Part shown: one piece after another, positions 6,394 to 12,296 of the stretch
Layout: the number at the start of each line of letters is the position of its first letter
How positions within the stretch are numbered: the first letter of the stretch is position 1
NCBI GenBank assembly: GCA_026193755.1
Contig: JAPHUI010000035.1
Span: forward strand, 1 to 12,296
DNA length: 12,296 nucleotides
Source: Ignavibacteriaceae bacterium
GTDB taxonomy: Bacteria; Bacteroidota; Ignavibacteria; Ignavibacteriales; Ignavibacteriaceae
Direction: 5' to 3'
Translations under genes and position numbers: made by a program
The notes under the pieces: generated by a model
What the model saw: the letters and a program-made list of their open reading frames with translations, nothing else
The model's database searches: none
What the model was told of the DNA's origin: nothing

Positions 6394-8280
6394 TTAAAAA
6401 TAATATCTCCAGTCAAAAGCTGTCCGTAAACCTACATACCAGACCGGTTTCAACTCAGGTTTCTCTATTCCCTCAGGTAGTCGAATAGATTCGCTATGAG
6501 GAAAATCTACTCCGAAGTTAAGCTGGAATACAAGACTTGAACTTTGATCTGACGAAAAAGTTCGGAAGGGTCTGTATTCGACTATTGGGAAATCAAGCTG
6601 TACTGATTTAAAGTTCACCAATGCTGTGGTTTGATTATCCAAAGGAATTAAGAGTGCACCAATATTTTTGTCTCGTCCATATAGAGCTACGCCTATTTCC
6701 CTTCCCAGAATAAACTGAAAACGACCTATACCAGTTTCAATACCTGCCTGCCATGGAATTAGCCCGCCGAGACCGGCTGTAACCGCCATACCAGCATAAG
6801 TATCTGGCGCAATAAAAAGTAAAGGAGCAGTAATTAATAGGTCAAATGGAACTAAATAGAAAGGCATTCGAATACGGAAATTGTAAGCTTCACGGCTTGG
6901 AATTGCTGCGGTAAACTGACCACCTTCTTCAAGTATTGGAGAATTTCCAAATTTCATTGTAGATGATGCATCTTGTCTCCAGCCAAAATCCAGAAAGACC
7001 AGACCATCTCCTCCGCCGTGCAATACACCTTCAAGTCCAAGCCCTAACCTTATACCAGCATCTATCCCTCCCACAGCTCCAGGTTTGTTCTGTTCAGTTC
7101 CAAAACCACCATTAACTGTATTTCCTCTAATCGCAGAAATTACCCCAATAAACATTCCCAGTTCGGTTCTAAAGCGCGGCAGTTCTCCCAAACCAGTTGC
7201 TAAACCGGGGATAGGAGTCGTGACTAAAATTTTTGAACAAGTAATAATTATATCAGGATCGACCTTACGAAATGGCATATAAATATTTTTACAAACATTA
7301 AATGTATCAGGTGATGATCCAATTGTTTCATTTCCAAAAGAGTAATTAAAAGTTTTTTTGCCAGTTGCTGCATCTAGTAATTGTTCAATGCTCAATTGAA
7401 TTGCAATCGCAGCCAGTTCAGCATCCTGATGCCGCATAAATGCATCACCGGTCAATATCATTCTTCTTCCATCCCAGGTAGTAACTTCAAGACCTCTTTC
7501 ATTATAATAATCGTGTGTTCCTTTTCTTTGAGAAGCGTCACCCCATGTACCGGCGGTATGACCAGCTGCAAAAGCGTCTTGGAGAAAGTGTAGTGCAAAA
7601 GCCTCATCTGCAAGAGCAGAAAGTATTAGTGCTGACTGTTTTTTATCTGAAAGATTTTCTTTAAAATATTTTGATGCTTTTAATAATGCACTTATATGAT
7701 ACCAGGTATAAGCTCCGAGAGCATTTAACTCAGCGCCTTCCGAAAGACAAGCGATCAGATATTCACGGACTTCTGTATCAGCTTTCGGTCTGGATAACAA
7801 AAAATGAACATTATTTGAGCCAGCTCGTGTTGCATATTCGTTATCAACCCTTTGAAGCTTTATATCAGAGTCTCGAAGTGCATTTACATGCTCATACCTG
7901 TTTTCGGAATTTGCAATATCAATTTTCAATTCTGCCGCAATGTTTGCTACTTTCAAAATCCAATCTGTTTGAAGCACATTGTAAAGCATATTTTTTGCGG
8001 AACAAGAATGGTCGCCTGCAATTGCCGGCCAGGAAGCAAAATCCAGATGAGTTGGATTTACACTTTGCGTTGCATCAATTACTGTAACTGTTAATCTTTC
8101 TTCATATCCGGTTCTTGCTTCTGCCCAAAGTTGATCAAGATTAGAACGATACTCAAGGTTGAGATTTTGAATTGCCAAAAGTGTTATATCACGATGCTCA
8201 GGGTAAATCCACGCAAATGTTTTCACCGAATAAATGAATAATAGAGCAATTAAAGCAAGAGTTTGTGTTATAAATTTCAT
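6394..8280 (-). CDS. Secreted S1/P1-nuclease/phospholipase C-like zinc protein with C-terminal barrel
   Basis: A 628-residue exported protein. Signal peptide cleavage after SVKTFA leaves Trp24 as the first mature residue and His29 as the sixth, as in S1/P1 nucleases, where the N-terminal Trp and His6 bind zinc. Further candidate ligands are H78, D80 and D90-H91 (GDHSCS), H159 (NNVHFLL) and H231/D235/H241 in LHFLQDAFAAGHTAG. The last set shows the H-x3-D-x5-H spacing of P1 nuclease and phospholipase C. H256 lies in GTHDYYNERG, with N260 where the family usually has Asp or Glu. This predicts a trinuclear-zinc phosphodiesterase of about 280 residues; nuclease and phospholipase substrates are both possible. 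Residues from about 370 to the end look like outer-membrane barrel strands with the final residue Phe, suggesting that the enzyme is anchored in the outer membrane. There is no Shine-Dalgarno sequence. Transcribed just before the DUF3943 gene. Confidence 0.75.
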   Translation of the reverse strand: MKFITQTLALIALLFIYSVKTFAWIYPEHRDITLLAIQNLNLEYRSNLDQLWAEARTGYEERLTVTVIDATQSVNPTHLDFASWPAIAGDHSCSAKNMLYNVLQTDWILKVANIAAELKIDIANSENRYEHVNALRDSDIKLQRVDNEYATRAGSNNVHFLLSRPKADTEVREYLIACLSEGAELNALGAYTWYHISALLKASKYFKENLSDKKQSALILSALADEAFALHFLQDAFAAGHTAGTWGDASQRKGTHDYYNERGLEVTTWDGRRMILTGDAFMRHQDAELAAIAIQLSIEQLLDAATGKKTFNYSFGNETIGSSPDTFNVCKNIYMPFRKVDPDIIITCSKILVTTPIPGLATGLGELPRFRTELGMFIGVISAIRGNTVNGGFGTEQNKPGAVGGIDAGIRLGLGLEGVLHGGGDGLVFLDFGWRQDASSTMKFGNSPILEEGGQFTAAIPSREAYNFRIRMPFYLVPFDLLITAPLLFIAPDTYAGMAVTAGLGGLIPWQAGIETGIGRFQFILGREIGVALYGRDKNIGALLIPLDNQTTALVNFKSVQLDFPIVEYRPFRTFSSDQSSSLVFQLNFGVDFPHSESIRLPEGIEKPELKPVWYVGLRTAFDWRYYF

Positions 8281-8354
8281 TTCAAAATAAATCTAATTGT
8301 TAATTTGATCCCCAATAAAACATCGTAAAAAAATATTCAATTTTTCTAAATTGA

Positions 8355-8801
8355 CTAGAACCAGAAACGCACACCAATTCCTCCATTCAAATCAAAATCC
8401 GTTGATCGTATAAGGTCAAGGACTGGCACTACTTCAAGAAAGATATCAACTGGTGCAGTAGAAAAAACATAATCTATTCCGATTGGTATTCGTACTCCAA
8501 CATTTGGATCATTAGAAAAAATTATTCTTCCTCCGATCCCATAATAGAGAGCAAACATACCTGATGAGGTTCTACTAAGTGAACTGTGCCAGACATAGTC
8601 TGCCTGCAGAAGCAGATGTCCGGATCCTTTGAAGGACCATGCTGCTGCAAAGTCAAATGCATTATTACTTCCTGTATAAAGTTTTGCACTTAAACCTGTA
8701 GGATCACCGGCTATTATACCTATTCCAAAATCTTTTTGTGCAAATGCTGTGTTAAATGATATTACTATAATGATCACAAAGATTTGTAAAATGTTTTTCA
8801 T
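8355..8801 (-). CDS. Small exported outer-membrane barrel protein
   Basis: A 148-residue protein with a signal peptide (LQIFVIIIVISFNTAFA, mature start Gln-Lys-Asp). The mature part opens with DFGIGIIAGDPTGLSAKLYTG and goes on through FDFAAAWSFKG, LLLQADYVWH, FALYYGIGGRIIF, VRIPIGIDYVF and GGIGVRFWF. These are alternating barrel strands with a terminal Phe, the usual signal for barrel assembly. The GxxxGxPTGLSxK opening recurs in small hypothetical outer-membrane proteins of Bacteroidota and spirochaetes, as far as I recall; their role is unknown. GGAGG (8807-8811) five bases before the ATG is the best ribosome binding site in the window. 49 bp separate it from the preceding porin-like gene. 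Confidence 0.7.
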   Translation of the reverse strand: MKNILQIFVIIIVISFNTAFAQKDFGIGIIAGDPTGLSAKLYTGSNNAFDFAAAWSFKGSGHLLLQADYVWHSSLSRTSSGMFALYYGIGGRIIFSNDPNVGVRIPIGIDYVFSTAPVDIFLEVVPVLDLIRSTDFDLNGGIGVRFWF

Positions 8802-8850
8802 TCTTTCCTCCGGGATTGTAAACTTATTTTATTTGATAGACATCACTCTG

Positions 8851-9882
8851 TTAATTTCCTGTTAACAAGTTTGTAACAAAAAGTATATTAACCATGTAGT
8901 TGTCATTTTTAAATCTTTGTACCATTCCAAAATCGAATGCATATTTCAGGTTGATCATAAGTCTTTCTTCTAATGGCCAAACACTTGCATTAAAAGCAAT
9001 CGTATTTTTTTTATCGTGGATAGCAGGATCCCAATAAACATCTGCACCGGAGTCATCACTGATCTGCCAGTTATGCCCACCATGAACACCAATTTCAAAT
9101 CGATCGCTTAGAAATTGACTTATTCCCCATTCCAACGTGAAGCGATTTCCCGGTGTAACCTCTACATCTTTTATCTTACTATTTAATTCATAAGTTAAAC
9201 CAACCATAACTGCTGTAGCTTTGTTTTCGATAGGATAGAAATAACCATATCCCTGGAATTGATGTGTCCAGAATCCGGTACCGGTATTATCGCTTGCACC
9301 GGTTTCATACTTTCCGGTTGGCGCATAGACACCATAAAGAAATGTAAAATCAAATTTTTCCAATCCCCAGGAAAATCCGACAGGTGCAATGAATAAATCT
9401 GTAAAACCGCTTACGGTACCACCTTCTATCTTAGTGTACGTTGTGTCAATCACAATACCCCGCCTCTCAGTTAGAGCAGATGCATCCACGGAAAGATAGC
9501 CGGGAGAAATTCCTGCCATATAATTTGCTCCACCAAGAATCTTAAAATTAGATGCCCAGAAAACTGCCGGAACACTGGTAAATCCTCCAACGTTTAATTT
9601 CACATCTATAGGAGGGAGAATTGGATTTATTTGATCCAAACGAATTTGATTGAATTCTTCACCATTTCTATCATAATAAGTATTGCCTGAGAAAAATGAA
9701 TTATACCACATTACAAATAAACCGGAAGGAGGATTTGCCATATCCCGTATGTTCTTTACATTAGGAGAGTAATGACCTCCCTGCAGCGGTGAAGCAAGCT
9801 GCGAAAATCCTGTGCTGTTAAATATTAGCAGAAGACCTGCAATTAATAATAACCTGCTAACGAACAGATTATTGGTTTTCAT
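8851..9882 (-). CDS. SphA/Phenol_MetA_deg-type outer-membrane transporter
   Basis: A 343-residue exported protein: signal peptide 1-27 (RLLLIAGLLLIFNSTGFS, mature start Gln). The mature N-terminus GGHYSPNVKNIRDMANPPSG, later FTDLFIAPVGFSW with LYGVYAPTGKY, and finally EWGISQFLSDRFEIGVHGG together match the SphA / Phenol_MetA_deg family (PF13557-like). These are outer-membrane barrels often found near genes for breakdown of aromatic or other hydrophobic compounds and thought to admit them; transport has rarely been shown. No such catabolic genes are visible here. An in-frame upstream start at 10035 would add 51 residues and overlap the preceding gene, and the AAGGAG at 9889-9894 clearly serves the ATG at 9882. 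Distant similarity to the preceding gene suggests a shared fold. Confidence 0.75.
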   Translation of the reverse strand: MKTNNLFVSRLLLIAGLLLIFNSTGFSQLASPLQGGHYSPNVKNIRDMANPPSGLFVMWYNSFFSGNTYYDRNGEEFNQIRLDQINPILPPIDVKLNVGGFTSVPAVFWASNFKILGGANYMAGISPGYLSVDASALTERRGIVIDTTYTKIEGGTVSGFTDLFIAPVGFSWGLEKFDFTFLYGVYAPTGKYETGASDNTGTGFWTHQFQGYGYFYPIENKATAVMVGLTYELNSKIKDVEVTPGNRFTLEWGISQFLSDRFEIGVHGGHNWQISDDSGADVYWDPAIHDKKNTIAFNASVWPLEERLMINLKYAFDFGMVQRFKNDNYMVNILFVTNLLTGN

Positions 9883-9888
9883 ATAAAA

Positions 9889-9894
9889 CTCCTT
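9889..9894 (-). promoter_or_regulatory. Shine-Dalgarno site that sets the start at 9882
   Basis: AAGGAG on the minus strand, six bases before the ATG. It decides against the longer reading frame that begins at 10035 inside the preceding gene. Confidence 0.8.
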
Positions 9895-9949
9895 TATAAA
9901 TGCTTTACTTAATTTTATTATCAATATTGTTTGTCTGTTGAATAAAATT

Positions 9950-10750
9950 TCAACCACCAAAAATTGAAGTCGGCAATAATATTTGTGCCTGCACACGAAG
10001 TTGTGACTTCGGGCCGAAATCCGGTTTAACAACATTGTAATAATATCCTGCCTGTATATTCAAAGGCAGCTTGCCTACAAATAAAAGCTTACCAGCTCCA
10101 ACACCTAGAGGCACAATCCACTGCTGTCCTGAGGAGGCTTTCCAATCAACAGTGATAATAGGTGCGCTGTTTACATACCATCCTTCGCCAAGCTGCCTTA
10201 CAATAAACAGATTTAATAGACCTCGGTTAACATCAGGGACTTCCGATTTACCAGCGAAAGACCAAACATTATTAGCAAGTATTCCAAATGTCCATTCACC
10301 CGGTTGAACGAGTGCAAGAACAGAAGGACCAATATTCCATTTTTGTGAACCTCTTTTTTCACCGCCTGTCGGGATATCAAACACAGGTCCTATTCCCCAG
10401 ATAATGTTTTTCGATTCGGGAACAAAAAATGCAGTAAAAGTTATATCGCTCAATCCTGATGAGTATGATCCGCTTTCTGATGAGTAATCAGGAATCCAGA
10501 CAATTGGAAAGATTGTCCGTGTTACAACTTTTCCGTTTGCCAGTGGAACAACGGGTTGAATGTTTAAAATATTTGTTGTCCTGTCGAACGGGCCGTATCC
10601 ATAATTTGCATTATACTGAAACGGAAGACTAATTAAATTTGCAACCGGATTCGCTGCCTCCTGAGAAAGCTCTTCCGCATCCTGAGCAAATGCTGAATTT
10701 ACTAAAACAAGGAGGAGTAGAAATACACTTAAGTTAGTTATTGATTTCAT
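9950..10750 (-). CDS. Exported porin-like protein of the putative transporter ('neuromedin U'-labelled) family
   Basis: A 266-residue protein with signal peptide 1-22 (LSVFLLLLVLVNSAFA, mature start Gln). The mature start AEELSQEAANPVANLISLPFQ, then NYGYGPFDRTTNILNIQPVVP and FPIVWIPDY, is characteristic of a bacterial outer-membrane family distantly related to Phenol_MetA_deg and often mislabelled 'neuromedin U' in databases. The sequence has alternating strand patterns through to AQILLPTSIFGG. Members are assumed to be transporters; no substrate is known. The ATG at 10750 begins just before the signal peptide. An upstream in-frame start at 10792 would put 14 polar residues before it. No Shine-Dalgarno sequence is visible, only an A-rich leader. 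It is the first gene of the exported run, 67 bp before the SphA-like gene. Confidence 0.75.
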   Translation of the reverse strand: MKSITNLSVFLLLLVLVNSAFAQDAEELSQEAANPVANLISLPFQYNANYGYGPFDRTTNILNIQPVVPLANGKVVTRTIFPIVWIPDYSSESGSYSSGLSDITFTAFFVPESKNIIWGIGPVFDIPTGGEKRGSQKWNIGPSVLALVQPGEWTFGILANNVWSFAGKSEVPDVNRGLLNLFIVRQLGEGWYVNSAPIITVDWKASSGQQWIVPLGVGAGKLLFVGKLPLNIQAGYYYNVVKPDFGPKSQLRVQAQILLPTSIFGG

Positions 10751-10873
10751 TTTTATTTCTTTATTTATTCTTAATAAATATTTGCTGCTCAATCAAAACG
10801 CAATAATTATTTAACCAATTAATTTCCCTGGGTGTCCGCTTCTCAAACACAATCCTCACGTAACCCGCTTAAA

Positions 10874-10904
10874 GGGTGTGACCGGATTAATCCGGCCACA
10901 GCCC
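10874..10904. terminator. GC-rich hairpin after the sulfatase gene
   Basis: GGG-T-GTG-A-CCGG (10874-10885) pairs with CCGG-C-CAC-A-G-CCC (10892-10904) around the loop ATTAAT, with one A/C mismatch and one bulged G. The core is a perfect 14-bp palindrome, CCGGATTAATCCGG (10882-10895). It begins 27 bp beyond the sulfatase stop. On the minus strand only three T follow; on the + strand TTTTT follows at 10911-10915 after a six-base gap. It is therefore a plausible but imperfect intrinsic terminator. The 181-bp gap it sits in also holds an AT-rich leader of the next gene, in which I see no convincing promoter. Confidence 0.5.
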
Positions 10905-10931
10905 TCGCAGTTTTTCAAATAAATATTTAGC

Positions 10932-12296
10932 TTATTCAATTATGTTATACTCAGAAGCACCCACTTTCTCTTCTGGATTCTTGATGTCAAATACCACCTT
11001 GTGCAATTGTCCCGGGGTAAATTCAAATTTTCCCTTGTCGGCATACTCCTCATTTACCGGCATGCCTTCATCACGCCCGATATCGAAGGTCTCATGACCA
11101 GTATAGGCCGCGTAAACTGTTGCTTTGATATCCATTTCACCCATTTTTTTGTCATTAATAAAGAATTCCACTGTAGAGGGACCGTTCAGCTTTGGCTCTT
11201 TCATGGTATGTTTTAAGGTGATCTTCACATCACCGTGAGGGATTTTCACATCGCCGTCGAAATCTTGCCAGTAGAGGCCGAGCGTGGAATAGCTGTAACG
11301 CAGCTTACCATCCATAATAAACAGTGCCTGTCCGCCAATATGCTCACCCACAGCATAAATCACACCCTGAGTGGTCTCGTCAGCTGTGATATAGGCATTC
11401 ACCTCATAATTGGTGGATTTGATCTCGGGTCCGGCCAGTTCAGGCACCCGGTAAACATTGGTTGTCAGTTCCCAGTGTTTTTTTCCAGCTCGTTGCGGAT
11501 TGGATTCCGGTTGCAGCGATCTGCCCAGGGAACCGCCAACAGGATAAACATCGTACTTATCAGCTTCTTCCCAGAATAATTTTTCAAGTTCTTTTACTTT
11601 TTCAGGATACTGATCAGCCACATTCACCTGTTGAATCGGATCTTCTTCAATATTATACAATTCCCATTCAGTATTCAGGGGATTAAAATTTGCCAATGCC
11701 GTTGGATCTGAAGACCAGGGTATGCGATAAGGTTTACCGGCGATTGTCCAGCCATCGTGATACAAGCCAACAAACCCTAACATTTCGAAATACTGGGTGG
11801 GATGGTTGGTTTTGGCATCCGGATTGTTCCATGCATAGGTAAGCGATTTTCCGGGATATTCTTTCCTTTTCTGTCCGTTTACATAATCGGGTGCAGGCAC
11901 TCCAGTAACTTCAAGAATCGTGGGAACGATATCTGTTACATTCTGGAACTGTCTTCTCCACTCTCCTTTTGCTTTGATGGTTTTGGGGTACCGTATGGCC
12001 GTTGCAGACATTGTTCCGCCAAAATGAGAGGCCATTTGTTTAACCCATTGGAACGGTGTGGATGATGCATATGACCAGGCGACCGAATAATGGTTGGCCA
12101 TATGAGGACCACCCCATGCATCCAGACCACCAAACTCTTTCAGTTTTTCAAGCTGCTGCTCCATAGTCAGCGGCGGGAATCCGTTCTGCATCAACAGTTC
12201 GGAGAATGTTCCTGTTGGCGTTCCTTCTCCAGTACAACCATTGTCAGCAGTCAGATAAATCACAAGGGTGTTGTCCAGTTCACCCATATCTTCCAG
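10932..12296 (-). CDS. Arylsulfatase-type sulfatase, 3' part (start outside window)
   Basis: 454 codons are visible and the frame stays open to the window edge, so the N-terminal part, including the CxPxR or SxPxR site that is converted to formylglycine, is missing and cannot be checked. Visible features, counted from the edge, are the metal-binding Asp-Asn in YLTADNGCTGEG (about 14-25), the conserved STPFQWVKQMASHFGGT with the active-site Lys and His, then NVTDIVPTILEVTGVPAPDYVNG, and QYFEMLG followed by LYHDGWTIAGKPYRIPW. The last 180 residues form a probable beta-sandwich (GVIYAVGEHIGGQALFIMDG, VEFFINDKKMGEMDI), usual in this sulfatase type. It hydrolyses a sulfate ester, probably outside the cytoplasm, on an unknown substrate. 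It is much richer in G+C than the genes to its left: two 60-base samples (11221 and 12061) each have 31 G+C, against 20 at 9601 and 14 at 7621. Confidence 0.93.
   Translation of the reverse strand: MEDMGELDNTLVIYLTADNGCTGEGTPTGTFSELLMQNGFPPLTMEQQLEKLKEFGGLDAWGGPHMANHYSVAWSYASSTPFQWVKQMASHFGGTMSATAIRYPKTIKAKGEWRRQFQNVTDIVPTILEVTGVPAPDYVNGQKRKEYPGKSLTYAWNNPDAKTNHPTQYFEMLGFVGLYHDGWTIAGKPYRIPWSSDPTALANFNPLNTEWELYNIEEDPIQQVNVADQYPEKVKELEKLFWEEADKYDVYPVGGSLGRSLQPESNPQRAGKKHWELTTNVYRVPELAGPEIKSTNYEVNAYITADETTQGVIYAVGEHIGGQALFIMDGKLRYSYSTLGLYWQDFDGDVKIPHGDVKITLKHTMKEPKLNGPSTVEFFINDKKMGEMDIKATVYAAYTGHETFDIGRDEGMPVNEEYADKGKFEFTPGQLHKVVFDIKNPEEKVGASEYNIIE

Noticed and set aside
7671..8087. 138-codon open frame on the + strand
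   Set aside because: It lies wholly antisense inside the zinc-hydrolase-like gene, whose ligand motifs are clear; its own translation shows no domain and no signal peptide.
8281..8354. Possible promoter (TAGATTTA) before the zinc-hydrolase-like gene
   Set aside because: The nearest TTG is only 17 bases away and transcription would begin about at the start codon, so the match is not convincing.
9937..9954. Small inverted repeat GTTGAA/TTCAAC at the end of the first porin-like gene
   Set aside because: Only six base pairs, A/T-rich, overlapping the stop codon and without a T-tract; expected by chance in such DNA.
9883..10035. 51-residue N-terminal extension of the SphA-like protein
   Set aside because: It overlaps the preceding gene, buries the signal peptide, and ignores the strong AAGGAG placed before the ATG at 9882.
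11235..11579. 114-codon open frame on the + strand
   Set aside because: It is antisense within the sulfatase C-terminal domain and has no recognisable protein features.

Overview
The window looks like chromosomal DNA from an AT-rich member of the Bacteroidota/Ignavibacteriota group. This is an inference from four observations. The tRNA promoter has the TTTG-N20-TAnnTTT layout used by the Bacteroidota housekeeping sigma factor. Six of seven predicted exported proteins have Gln directly after the signal-peptide cleavage site. About half of the genes lack a Shine-Dalgarno sequence. The protein families (DUF3943, SphA-like porins, FadL-like proteins, small outer-membrane barrels) are typical of that group. 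No species can be named from the sequence alone.

Left part (1-1579): the tail of an unidentified membrane protein on the + strand (2-262) runs tail to tail into a histidinol-phosphatase/inositol-monophosphatase family gene (273-1037, minus). A clean tRNA-Ser(UGA) with its own promoter follows on the + strand (1140-1226). Then comes a 353-bp gap (1227-1579) holding a C/G-rich patch, a 60-codon minus-strand open stretch preceded by an in-frame amber codon, and a 9-bp inverted repeat.

Central part (1580-10750): eight genes all on the minus strand, with gaps of 30-74 bp. In order of transcription they are two SphA/Phenol_MetA_deg-type porin-like proteins, a small barrel, a large zinc-hydrolase-like protein with a probable C-terminal barrel, a DUF3943 protein, another small barrel, a FadL/OmpP1-like protein and finally a cytosolic pirin. 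The first seven all carry signal peptides and appear to be outer-membrane proteins. Either this is an envelope or transport module or simply a run of surface genes; the sequence does not reveal the substrate.

Right part (10751-12296): after a 181-bp gap with a strong GC-rich hairpin comes the 3' part of an arylsulfatase-type gene, also on the minus strand. Its start and catalytic CxPxR motif lie beyond the window edge. Its base composition is clearly richer in G+C than the central genes, so it may have been acquired separately.

The most interesting items are the zinc-hydrolase/barrel protein at 6394-8280, whose predicted mature N-terminus is a Trp as in S1/P1 nucleases and phospholipase C, and its position in an uninterrupted run of seven exported proteins. 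I see no CRISPR array, intact mobile element or obvious defence system.
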